Of a stretch of 64,000 nt of DNA, positions 33,039 to 44,715 are shown piece after piece. The DNA comes from Bradyrhizobium hipponense (GTDB taxonomy: Bacteria; Pseudomonadota; Alphaproteobacteria; Rhizobiales; Xanthobacteraceae). Within the stretch, counting starts at the first letter, position 1. Each line of letters opens with the position of its first letter. The notes under the pieces are model-generated. The model ran no database searches. It was not told the origin of the DNA and saw nothing but the letters and a program-made list of their open reading frames with translations. The DNA is taken from assembly GCF_008123965.1 (NCBI RefSeq), contig NZ_VSTH01000059.1, forward strand, positions 29,676 through 93,675. Direction: 5' to 3'. Both the position numbers and the translations under genes were made by a program.

Positions 33039-34262
33039 ATGAGGCGGGTTGTGGTCACCGGGATGGGCATTGTCTCCTCCATCGGAAACAACACCCAGGA
33101 AGTGCTTGCGAGCCTTCACGAGGCGAAGTCAGGCATCTCGCGGGCGGAGAAATACGCCGAGCTCGGCTTCCGCTCCCAGGTCCAGGGCGAGCCGACGCTC
33201 GATCCTTCGACGGTGATCGACCGGCGCGCGATGCGCTTCCTCGGCCAGGGTGCGGCGTGGAATCACATCGCGATGGAGCAGGCGATCCAGGATTCCGGTC
33301 TCGGACCCGACGAAGTCTCCAACGTCCGCACCGGCATCATCATGGGCTCCGGTGGTCCCTCGGCCCGCACCATCGTCGAAGCCGCCGACATCACCCGCAC
33401 CAAGGGGCCGAAGCGGGTCGGACCGTTTGCGGTGCCGAAGGCGATGTCGTCGACGGCGTCGGCGACGCTCGCGACCTGGTTCAAGATCAAGGGCGTGAAC
33501 TATTCGATCTCCTCTGCCTGCGCGACGTCGAACCATTGCGTCGGCAACGCCTACGAGACGATCCAGATCGGCAAGCAGGACATCATCTTCGCCGGCGGCT
33601 GCGAAGAGCTCGACTGGTCGCTGTCGGTGCTGTTCGACGCGATGGGCGCGATGTCGTCGAAATACAATGACACCCCCGCCACCGCCTCGCGCCCCTACGA
33701 CATCAACCGCGACGGCTTCGTCATCGCCGGCGGCGCCGGGGTGCTGGTGTTGGAAGAGCTCGAGCATGCCAAGGCGCGCGGCGCCCGCATCTACGGCGAG
33801 ATCGTCGGCTACGGCGCCACGTCCGACGGTTACGACATGGTTGCGCCCTCCGGCGAAGGCGCCGAGCGCTGCATGCGCATGGCGATGTCGACGGTGAAGA
33901 CCAAGGTCAACTACATCAACCCGCACGCCACCTCGACCCCAGCCGGCGATCCGCCGGAGATCGAAGCGCTCCGACGGGTGTTCGGCACCGGCGAGAAGTG
34001 CCCGCCGATCTCGGCGACCAAGGCGCTGACCGGCCATTCGCTGGGCGCCACCGGCGTGCAGGAGGCGATCTACTCGCTGCTGATGATGAACAACGGCTTC
34101 ATCTGCGAGAGCGCGCACATCCAGGAGCTCGATCCCGTGTTCGCCGACATGCCGATCGTGCGCAAGCGCATCGATAACGTCAAGATCGGCACCGTGCTGT
34201 CGAACTCCTTCGGCTTCGGCGGCACCAACGCCACGCTGGTGTTCAGCCGGCTGGACGTGTGA
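33039..34262 (+). CDS. fabB: 3-oxoacyl-ACP synthase I (FabB)
   Basis: 407 residues. The catalytic Cys is in SISSACATSNHC; the two His are in NPHATSTPAGD and TKALTGHSLGATG, which make the Cys-His-His triad of the thiolase fold. The C-terminal GFGGTNATLVF loop is present. It elongates the cis-decenoyl intermediate made by FabA. The fabA-fabB pairing supports FabB rather than FabF. A dispersed repeat follows its stop. Confidence 0.97.
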   Translation: MRRVVVTGMGIVSSIGNNTQEVLASLHEAKSGISRAEKYAELGFRSQVQGEPTLDPSTVIDRRAMRFLGQGAAWNHIAMEQAIQDSGLGPDEVSNVRTGIIMGSGGPSARTIVEAADITRTKGPKRVGPFAVPKAMSSTASATLATWFKIKGVNYSISSACATSNHCVGNAYETIQIGKQDIIFAGGCEELDWSLSVLFDAMGAMSSKYNDTPATASRPYDINRDGFVIAGGAGVLVLEELEHAKARGARIYGEIVGYGATSDGYDMVAPSGEGAERCMRMAMSTVKTKVNYINPHATSTPAGDPPEIEALRRVFGTGEKCPPISATKALTGHSLGATGVQEAIYSLLMMNNGFICESAHIQELDPVFADMPIVRKRIDNVKIGTVLSNSFGFGGTNATLVFSRLDV

Positions 34263-34272
34263 CGCGGCACTT

Positions 34273-34373
34273 TGTCATGCCCCGCGAAGGCGGGGCATCC
34301 AGTACGCCGCGGCTTTTCGATCTATCACGATCGTCTCTGGAATACTGGATCGCCCGCCTGCGCGGGCGATGAC
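34273..34373. repeat. Dispersed GTCATGCCCCGC ... GCGGGCGATGAC palindromic repeat
   Basis: A CCCCGC-GAAG-GCGGGG hairpin at the left and a CGCCCGC-CTGC-GCGGGCG hairpin at the right are joined by CCAGTA/TACTGG arms. The element separates fabB from fabI and includes the ATG at 34369. Confidence 0.75.
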
Positions 34374-34398
34374 GTCGAAAATGGGAGCGACGGCTGCA

Positions 34399-35187
34399 AT
34401 GCAGGAATTAATGAAGGGCAAGCGTGGTCTGATCATGGGCATTGCCAATGATCATTCGATCGCCTGGGGCATGGCGAAGACGCTGCATGCCCATGGCGCC
34501 GAGCTTGCCTTCACCTTCCAGGGCGAAGCCCTCGGCAAGCGCGTCAAGCCGCTGGCGGAGCAGCTCGGTGTGGAATTGGTGCTGCCCTGCGACGTCGAGG
34601 ACATCGCCAGTGTCGACGCCACATTCGATGTGCTCCGCGAGAAATGGAGCCGGCTCGACTTCGTGATCCACGCCATCGGCTTTGCCGACAAGAACGAGCT
34701 GAAGGGCCGCTACGCCGACACCAGCCGCGAGAATTTTTCGCGCACCATGGTGATCTCCTGCTTTTCGTTCACGGAAGTGGCCAAGCGCGCCGCCGAGCAG
34801 ATGCCGCAGGGCGGCAGCATGATCACGCTGACCTACGGCGCCTCGATGCGCGCGATGCCGAACTACAACGTGATGGGCGTCGCCAAGGCAGCGCTGGAAG
34901 CCTCCGTGCGCTATCTCGCCGCGGATTTCGGACCGCGCGGCATCCGCGTCAACGCGATCTCGGCAGGCCCCGTGCGCACGCTCGCCGGCTCCGGCATCGG
35001 CGAGGCGCGCGCGATGTTCGCGTTCCAGCAGAAGCACTCGCCGCTCCGCCGCGGCGTTACGCTCGACGAACTCGGCGGCTCGGCGCTGTATCTGCTGTCG
35101 GATCTTTCCGGCGGCGTGACCGGCGAGATCCATTATGTCGATTCCGGCTACAACATTGTTTTGATGCCGAAACCGGAGGATCTGTAG
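34399..35187 (+). CDS. fabI: Enoyl-ACP reductase (NADH) FabI
   Basis: 262 residues from the ATG at 34399, which has GGGAG about 10 nt upstream. The nucleotide motif is GIANDHSIAWGMAK. The catalytic pair Tyr-x6-Lys occurs in NYNVMGVAKAAL, and ISAGPVRTLAGSGI is typical of FabI. It reduces enoyl-ACP in the last step of each elongation cycle. ATGs at 34369 and 34381 are in frame, but 34369 lies inside a dispersed repeat, and FabI proteins normally begin just a few residues before the GKR strand. Confidence 0.94.
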   Translation: MQELMKGKRGLIMGIANDHSIAWGMAKTLHAHGAELAFTFQGEALGKRVKPLAEQLGVELVLPCDVEDIASVDATFDVLREKWSRLDFVIHAIGFADKNELKGRYADTSRENFSRTMVISCFSFTEVAKRAAEQMPQGGSMITLTYGASMRAMPNYNVMGVAKAALEASVRYLAADFGPRGIRVNAISAGPVRTLAGSGIGEARAMFAFQQKHSPLRRGVTLDELGGSALYLLSDLSGGVTGEIHYVDSGYNIVLMPKPEDL

Positions 35188-35205
35188 TCGGAATAGACCG
35201 ACTCG

Positions 35206-35297
35206 GTAGGGTGGGCAAAGGAGCGCAAGCGACGTGCCCACCATCTCTCAACACTGGCGAGACGGTAGGTGGGCATGCTTCGCTTTGTCCACCCTAC
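35206..35297. repeat. Dispersed GTAGGGTGGGCAAA repeat, copy 2
   Basis: Opens GTAGGGTGGGCAAAG, contains CGTGCCCACCATCTCTCA, and closes with CTTTGTCCACCCTAC, an inverted match to the opening. It is related to the copy at 14891-14989. It lies just past fabI. Confidence 0.8.
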
Positions 35298-35374
35298 GAC
35301 AATTGCCCTAGCACGCCGCGATCTTCTCCGCGCGCTGGAATCTCGGCGGCTTCGTCCGGAATCAATGCTCCAGC

Positions 35375-36211
35375 TCAGTCTTCCTTGAGATAGCCCGGCA
35401 GGCCCCGGTCGAGCCTGTCTGCGACGAGTGCTCGCGTCCTCTCGCGGAGCGCCGCGTTGGCCGAAGCCGCCGCGGGCGGGTCAGGGAATAGAGAGTTGTC
35501 GAGCTTGGTCAGCGGGTCTTCGGTCAGTCGCATGCTTGCGGCGAAGTTCGCGCCGAAATTCACAAAGGGGCGCTTGATCTCCTCGTAGCTCCGGCCGTCA
35601 ATCAGCGTGATCGCAACATTGGCGAAAAGGTGGGAGTGCCGGAGCAGGCCGCCGAGCCCCTGATTGTAGGTGCCGATGCCATTCAGCGTCATATGCGTGT
35701 TCGGCAACTCCGCCTTGAACGTGGTTGCAACAAGATAGCGATCGCAATTCGCATTCGCAGTGAAGCTGCGCACGATCACCGGCAGACGCTCTCCGGGATC
35801 TCGGATGAGGATCGTTTTCGGATTATAGAAGGGCTCGAAGACGCCCTTGGGATAGGCGATCCTGCGCACTGCGGGATCGTTGTTCGTTGCCGCGCGCACC
35901 CGCGCAAAGACAAGGTCATCGAGGCCCCAGTCGACTGGGACCTCGCTTGCCTCATTCTCGAAGATCGTAAGACCAAATTTCTGTACGGAGTAATGGTTTC
36001 CGATCACCGAGATCACGCCAAGCCGGCAAGGGCCGCTCTCCGCCGCGACCGGTTGCTTCGCAACCGGTTTGGCCTTCGGCGCCGACCTCTTGGCAACCGG
36101 TTTCGCCGGTGCAGCTTGAGCGGATGGCGGGGCGGTCGAGGAAGGGGTTTGCGCGGCTGCCGAAGTGAGAAAGCACAGCAGGACGAGCACCGAGGCAGCA
36201 GATCGAATCAT
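35375..36211 (-). CDS. Secreted protein of unknown function
   Basis: 278 residues; I do not recognise the family. A clear signal peptide (1-20, cleavage after SAAA) is followed by a disordered linker rich in Pro, Ala and Lys with a repeated KPVAK element (residues 37-56). A globular domain (about 60-275) has just two cysteines (62 and 156), which may form a disulfide. It contains VISVIGNHYSVQKFGLTIF and, further on, PFVNFGANFAASMRL. It is expected in the periplasm or outside the cell. It stands alone between a repeat and the GNAT gene on the same strand. Confidence 0.7.
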   Translation of the reverse strand: MIRSAASVLVLLCFLTSAAAQTPSSTAPPSAQAAPAKPVAKRSAPKAKPVAKQPVAAESGPCRLGVISVIGNHYSVQKFGLTIFENEASEVPVDWGLDDLVFARVRAATNNDPAVRRIAYPKGVFEPFYNPKTILIRDPGERLPVIVRSFTANANCDRYLVATTFKAELPNTHMTLNGIGTYNQGLGGLLRHSHLFANVAITLIDGRSYEEIKRPFVNFGANFAASMRLTEDPLTKLDNSLFPDPPAAASANAALRERTRALVADRLDRGLPGYLKED

Positions 36212-36301
36212 GGATTCCAGGGATCAGAGGCAAGAGGTCATCGGACACGCCACACTAGGTTGGGATCGTGACAACCGCAAGCTGCAGTCGGAAATCGCTG
36301 T

Positions 36302-36766
36302 CTATCCGGTCGGCCGCTGCCGCTTCCACCGATAATATTTCATCACAAACCCGTTCGAGGGTTCGACCTCTTCCTTCTGGAACACAAAGCCCTCGCGCTC
36401 GTACCAGCGCCAGGCTTTTTCGTTTTCGCGCACGCAGCGCAGATAAATTTCATCCGGCATTTGCGCGCGCGTGAAGGCGAGCAATTGCCGGCCGAGCGAT
36501 TGACCCTGATAGGCGGGCGCGACGAAAAGCATGTCGAGATAGAGCCTTGGCAGATGTAGCGCCAGCATGGCGGCGATCGTGCCGTCGTCGTCGGCGACGA
36601 ACAGGCTCCAGCCGTCCTCGATCTCGCGACGGATGCGCGCGCGCAGGTTCGCGAGCAGGAAGTCGCTCGCTTCAGCGAGCCCGGTCGAGACCCAACTCTC
36701 CATCCAGACGCGGGCGACCTCGTCATATTCGTCAGCGCGGGCAGGTCGGATCATGGGATGCGACAT
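36302..36766 (-). CDS. GNAT-family N-acetyltransferase
   Basis: 154 residues. The acetyl-CoA loop is in the strand-loop-helix LYLDMLFVAPAYQGQSLGRQ (a Q-x-x-x-G-R variant of the R/Q-x-x-G-x-G/A motif). A later CVRENEKAWRWYEREGF is the usual GNAT fourth motif. The acceptor is unknown. The chosen ATG at 36766 is 7 bp after the oxyR stop, so it is probably co-transcribed with oxyR. Confidence 0.88.
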   Translation of the reverse strand: MSHPMIRPARADEYDEVARVWMESWVSTGLAEASDFLLANLRARIRREIEDGWSLFVADDDGTIAAMLALHLPRLYLDMLFVAPAYQGQSLGRQLLAFTRAQMPDEIYLRCVRENEKAWRWYEREGFVFQKEEVEPSNGFVMKYYRWKRQRPTG

Positions 36767-36773
36767 CGGAGTC

Positions 36774-37703
36774 TCAAACCCGCTGGCCGCGCACGGGTAG
36801 AGGTGCGCGCACCTTGCCGGCCGAGAGGCACACCACCTCGGAGATTTGCAGGAGCTGTCGCGCCAGCGGGCTGGTCTTGCGCCACACCATGCCAATGGTG
36901 CGCGAGGGCTGCGGGTCGCGGAAGCGCGCGAGCGAGACCGAGGCCGATCGCGTCTCCACCGGCACGGCCATCTCCGGAATCAGCGTAACGCCGATGCCGG
37001 CGCTGACCATCTGCACCAGCGTCGACAGTGAATTCGCATCCAGCATCTCCCGTGGCGGCGCCGATTGCATATTGCAGAACGAGAGCGCCTGATCGCGGAA
37101 GCAGTGCCCTTCCTCGAGCAGCAATAGCCGCATCTCGCGCATCATCTCGCGCGACGGCACCGGCGTTCCCTCGTCCGCGCCCGGCCGGACCAGCAGGAAC
37201 TTCTCATCAAACAGCGCGACCTCGGTGAGAGAGGGCTCGGACACCGGCAGCGCAACGATGGCGGTGTCGAGCCGGCCTTCCACCAGCTCCTGGATCAGCC
37301 GCGGCGTCATCGTCTCGCGCACGCGGATGTCGAGCTCGGGATGCATACGGGTGAGATTCTTGGTGATCTTGGGCAGGAGATAGGGCGCGATCGTCGGGAT
37401 CATGCCGATGCGCAGGCGCCCTGCGAACCGGTCCTGCGAGGCGCGCGCGAAATCGCCGAGTTCATCGACCGAGCGCAGGATGTCGCGGACCCGCGGCGCG
37501 AGCTCTTCGCCGAACCGGGTCAGCGCCACCTGCCGGGCACTGCGCTCCAGCAGCAGGCCGCCGAGCGCCTCCTCGAGCTCCTTGATCTGCATCGACAGGG
37601 CCGGCTGCGAGATGGAGCAGGCCTCCGCCGCGCGGCCGAAATGGTTGTGGCGCGCCAGCGCATCGAAATACCGGAGCTGGCGCATCGTTACGTTGACGAC
37701 CAT
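36774..37703 (-). CDS. oxyR: Hydrogen-peroxide-sensing LysR regulator OxyR
   Basis: 309 residues: an N-terminal winged helix (MRQLRYFDALARHNHFGRA and on), then a substrate-binding-type sensor domain. The redox pair is seen in EEGHCFRDQALSFC, Cys201 and Cys210, equivalent to E. coli Cys199 and Cys208. This separates OxyR from ordinary LysR regulators. Peroxide oxidises the pair to a disulfide and switches the factor on. It is divergent from katG with a 114-bp shared promoter region, so katG is its most likely target. Confidence 0.95.
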   Translation of the reverse strand: MVVNVTMRQLRYFDALARHNHFGRAAEACSISQPALSMQIKELEEALGGLLLERSARQVALTRFGEELAPRVRDILRSVDELGDFARASQDRFAGRLRIGMIPTIAPYLLPKITKNLTRMHPELDIRVRETMTPRLIQELVEGRLDTAIVALPVSEPSLTEVALFDEKFLLVRPGADEGTPVPSREMMREMRLLLLEEGHCFRDQALSFCNMQSAPPREMLDANSLSTLVQMVSAGIGVTLIPEMAVPVETRSASVSLARFRDPQPSRTIGMVWRKTSPLARQLLQISEVVCLSAGKVRAPLPVRGQRV

Positions 37704-37714
37704 CAGAAAATCCT

Positions 37715-37725
37715 ATCGCAGCGAT
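37715..37725. promoter_or_regulatory. Inverted repeat in the oxyR-katG promoter region
   Basis: ATCGC-A-GCGAT, perfect 5-bp arms, lies 12 bp from the oxyR start and 93 bp before katG. OxyR binds extended dyads near its own start, so this is a reasonable candidate, though short. Confidence 0.35.
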
Positions 37726-37817
37726 CATTAAAGTCAACTTCCCCTGATGGAATGCGGAGCTTAGAGTGCCTCTATCTGGTCAAAGGCGCGAGTTCGACGC
37801 CACCAGAGGAGGTATTC

Positions 37818-39986
<2,169 letters not shown>

Positions 39987-39995
39987 GGTCCTTCA

Positions 39996-40111
39996 CCTCT
40001 CCCGCTTGCGGGAGAGGTCGCGCCGAAGGCGCGGGTGAGGGCTCTCACCTCGTTGGGAGTCTCTCTGCGGAAGCACCCTCTCCCCGGCCCTCTCCCGCAA
40101 GCGGGAGAGGG
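39996..40111. repeat. Paired CTCTCCCGC hairpin repeat after katG
   Basis: Two copies of a nearly identical hairpin: CCTCTCCCGCTTGCGGGAGAGG at 39996-40017 (given as arms CCTCTCCCGC/GCGGGAGAGG) and a 24-bp version at 40088-40111. Together they form a BIME-like pair between katG and the pnp terminator. Confidence 0.8.
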
Positions 40112-40141
40112 AGCGCACTTCGCCCAGGGCGAGCGCACAAC

Positions 40142-40168
40142 AAAAAGGGCGGCCTTTCGGCCGCCCTT
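40142..40168 (-). terminator. Rho-independent terminator of pnp
   Basis: A 10-bp stem AAGGGCGGCC/GGCCGCCCTT with a 4-nt loop, followed on the minus strand by TTTTTG. It is 25 bp past the pnp stop. Confidence 0.88.
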
Positions 40169-40192
40169 CGTGTTTCCAATGTTGAGCGAGAC

Positions 40193-42355
<2,163 letters not shown>

Positions 42356-42361
42356 AGAGGT

Positions 42362-42387
42362 CTTCTTTCATGGGTTCTCGAAAGAAG
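42362..42387 (-). promoter_or_regulatory. Hairpin over the pnp ribosome-binding site
   Basis: In the pnp leader, CTTCTTTC and GAAAGAAG pair perfectly (8 bp, 10-nt loop). The 3' arm is the only purine-rich Shine-Dalgarno candidate, ending 6 nt before the ATG, so the structure should hide it. Confidence 0.55.
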
Positions 42388-42398
42388 GGACGGCCCCG

Positions 42399-42478
42399 AA
42401 AAACAAAAACCATGCGCAAGATTGCGGGACGCTGATCGGAGCGGGCGATCAGCGTCCTGCGATCCTGCCATGGTTTTT
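42399..42478 (-). terminator. Elaborate structured terminator between rpsO and pnp
   Basis: Outer arms at 42405-42414 and 42469-42478 are a perfect 10-bp pair. Inside lie an 11-bp hairpin (42428-42438 with 42446-42456) and a small CGCAA/TTGCG hairpin (42415-42426). On the minus strand the structure is followed by TTTTTGTTTTT. It would terminate or attenuate transcription from rpsO before pnp, or serve as a processing site. The other parts of the 380-bp rpsO-pnp gap hold no gene I can support. Confidence 0.7.
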
Positions 42479-42735
42479 GGAATTCGGATGGCGTCCATCC
42501 TTTCGGGTCATACGGGCGCCTTGCCCGTTGTGCCCAGCCGCCGGATTGCTGCTGGACTGTCAGTCGGCACGAACGCGAATACCGAACCGCGGTCTTCGCT
42601 GGTCATGCCCCGGGATGCGAATCATCATTGGCTCGCACCCGACGCGCACGTAGCCTCGATCAAAAACCTTTAAACAAGCGCTTTCGTTCGAAACCACGCG
42701 TGAAAACGCGCGCCGTTTGGCGCGCGCAGGAACAC

Positions 42736-43005
42736 TTAACGACGAATGTTGTGCTTCTCGAGCAGCGCCTTGTAGCGCGCCTCGTCCCGCTTCTTCACAT
42801 AGTCGAGGAGCGAGCGGCGGGTCGAGACCAGCTTCAAGAGGCCGCGACGCGAATGGTTGTCCTTCACGTGGGTCTTGAAATGGCTCGTGAGGTTGTTGAT
42901 GCGTTCCGAAAGGATCGCGACCTGAACTTCGGGCGAGCCGGTGTCGCCGGCCTTGGTGGCATTCGTCTTGATGACTTCCGCTTTGCGTTCTGCGGCAATC
43001 GACAT
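42736..43005 (-). CDS. rpsO: 30S ribosomal protein S15
   Basis: 89 residues, canonical length. Contains DTGSPEVQVAILSERI, LTSHFKTHVKDNHSRRGL and the C-terminal DEARYKALLEKHNIRR. It binds the central domain of 16S rRNA. The ATG at 43005 gives MSIAAERK; a TTG two codons earlier is in frame but unneeded. It lies 2 bp after the truB stop. Confidence 0.99.
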   Translation of the reverse strand: MSIAAERKAEVIKTNATKAGDTGSPEVQVAILSERINNLTSHFKTHVKDNHSRRGLLKLVSTRRSLLDYVKKRDEARYKALLEKHNIRR

Positions 43006-43007
43006 CG

Positions 43008-44126
43008 TCAATTTCTTTCGTTGCGACCGGAGCTGGCAGTCAGGCCGGTCAGGTTGAACACACGCTTGGGGATGATTTCGCCATTGCCAACTTCAGCAAG
43101 CGCGAGAAGCCGGCCTGCCACCGTGACATAGACTGTGCCGCTACAATTGGGCGCATCCCGTCCGCGCAACAAAACGGCTTGGCCCCGGTGGAGCCTTGCC
43201 GCATCAGCCCGAGTGACGGCCAGTGCCGGGATGTCGTCCAGCGCGGTCTCAACGGGCATAAGCGCGTCGGCGAGGCTACCCTCGCCGGACGCGGCTCTAT
43301 CGCACAAAGCCTCCAACTGATCCAGCGGAATCATGTCGTTCTCGCCGAATGGGCCGACCAGGGTCCGCCGCAGCGCGCAGATATGGCCATAAGTACCGAG
43401 AATCCGGCCCATATCGCGGGCCAGCGCGCGGACATAGGTGCCCTTGCCGCACTCGGCCTCGAACGTGGAGCGGTCGCTATCTGGTTGATCCACAAGGGAT
43501 AAATGGTGAATCTCGACCGGGCGGGGGGCCAGCTCGACGATCTCGCCGTCGCGGGCAAGATCATAGGCGCGCTCACCCTGGACCTTGATCGCGGAATAGC
43601 GCGGCGGGACCTGCTCGATCACCCCGGTGAAGCGGGGCAGCAGGGCCTCGATGGCCTCCCGGCTCGGACGCTGGTCGGAGGTGTGGGTGACCCGGCCCTC
43701 GATGTCGTCGGTGTCGCGCTCCTCGCCCCAGCATACGGTGAAGCGATAGCGCTTGCGGCCGTCCATGACGAAGGGAACTGTCTTGGTGGCTTCCCCAAGA
43801 GCGATCGGCAGGCCGCCGGAGGCCAGCGGATCGAGTGTGCCGGCATGGCCGGCGCGCTTGGCCTGGAACAGGCGCTTGAGCACGGCGACGGCCTGCGTCG
43901 AGGTCATGCCGATCGGCTTGTCCAGCACGACCCAGCCGTGGACATCGCGCCGGTCGCGGCGCGGTTGATTGCCCTTCTGCTTGCCCGCGCGAGGATCGTT
44001 GTTGACGCGGCGCGGCTCCTGATGCGGATGGGTATCGCCGCCCACGTCCGCGAAATTATTTTTCTGCACGTCGCGCGAATCGGGCTCTTCGCCGTCGATC
44101 ATGCCGTGAGCCGGGTCCATCATCAT
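43008..44126 (-). CDS. truB: tRNA pseudouridine(55) synthase
   Basis: 372 residues. The catalytic Asp is in HAGTLDPLASG, and GWVVLDKPIGMTS is the N-terminal family motif. A 60-residue charged N-terminal extension (PRAGKQKGNQPRRDRRD) is longer than in E. coli. It makes the T-loop pseudouridine. The start (ATG ATG ATG) overlaps the rbfA stop by 4 bp (ATGA). Confidence 0.97.
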   Translation of the reverse strand: MMMDPAHGMIDGEEPDSRDVQKNNFADVGGDTHPHQEPRRVNNDPRAGKQKGNQPRRDRRDVHGWVVLDKPIGMTSTQAVAVLKRLFQAKRAGHAGTLDPLASGGLPIALGEATKTVPFVMDGRKRYRFTVCWGEERDTDDIEGRVTHTSDQRPSREAIEALLPRFTGVIEQVPPRYSAIKVQGERAYDLARDGEIVELAPRPVEIHHLSLVDQPDSDRSTFEAECGKGTYVRALARDMGRILGTYGHICALRRTLVGPFGENDMIPLDQLEALCDRAASGEGSLADALMPVETALDDIPALAVTRADAARLHRGQAVLLRGRDAPNCSGTVYVTVAGRLLALAEVGNGEIIPKRVFNLTGLTASSGRNERN

Positions 44127-44557
44127 CGTTCTTCTTCCCGATCCGAGTCCGGATCCTGTTCCAGGTCCTTCTGCACCGCAGGCGTTCGCAAAAGCTTCTC
44201 GATCCGTTCCGCTTCGTCGAATCGTTCGTCGACGCGGAAGCGAAGGTCAGGTGCAAATTTCAGGTTAACGCGCCGCGCAACCTCGCCGCGCAGGAACTTC
44301 TTGTTGCGTTCGAGCGCAGCGATGACGATCCCGGTGTCGCGGCCACCGAGCGGCATCACGTAGACCGTTGCGAGCTTCAGGTCGGGCGACATCCGCACCT
44401 CCGGCACGGTGATGATGTGGCCTTCGAGGTCCGCATCATGCACGCTGCCTTGCGCCAGAATATCGGCTATCGCGTGGCGAACCTGCTCGCCGACGCGCAA
44501 CTGACGCTGCGAGCCTCCGCCTGGCGCGGAACTTTTCCTCTGATGGTGGCGGGGCAT
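44123..44557 (-). CDS. rbfA: 30S ribosome-binding factor A
   Basis: 144 residues. The KH-like core reads RVGEQVRHAIADIL, then VRMSPDLKLATVYV and FLRGEVARRVNLKFAPDLRF, the standard RbfA signature. The C-terminal tail is acidic and charged (DLEQDPDSDREEER). It assists 16S 5'-end processing and cold adaptation. It overlaps truB and is separated from infB by 158 bp containing a hairpin. Confidence 0.97.
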   Translation of the reverse strand: MPRHHQRKSSAPGGGSQRQLRVGEQVRHAIADILAQGSVHDADLEGHIITVPEVRMSPDLKLATVYVMPLGGRDTGIVIAALERNKKFLRGEVARRVNLKFAPDLRFRVDERFDEAERIEKLLRTPAVQKDLEQDPDSDREEER

Positions 44558-44636
44558 TGTTCGAAAATCACCTCGTCATGTCCGCGTTTGCGGCACGGGT
44601 ACTGTCATTTGTCCGGTTGGAAACGAATGAGGCGCG

Positions 44637-44661
44637 GATGGCCGGAATAAATCCGGCCATC
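44637..44661. other. 10-bp hairpin in the infB-rbfA spacer
   Basis: GATGGCCGGA-ATAAA-TCCGGCCATC, a perfect stem without a downstream T-run on either strand. Inside the rimP-to-pnp transcript it is more likely an RNA processing or stabilising hairpin than a terminator. Confidence 0.5.
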
Positions 44662-44715
44662 GCGTTCTCGCAATTTCAGTTCAAAAAGATCCGGGCGCTT
44701 CGGTAAGATTTGGAC

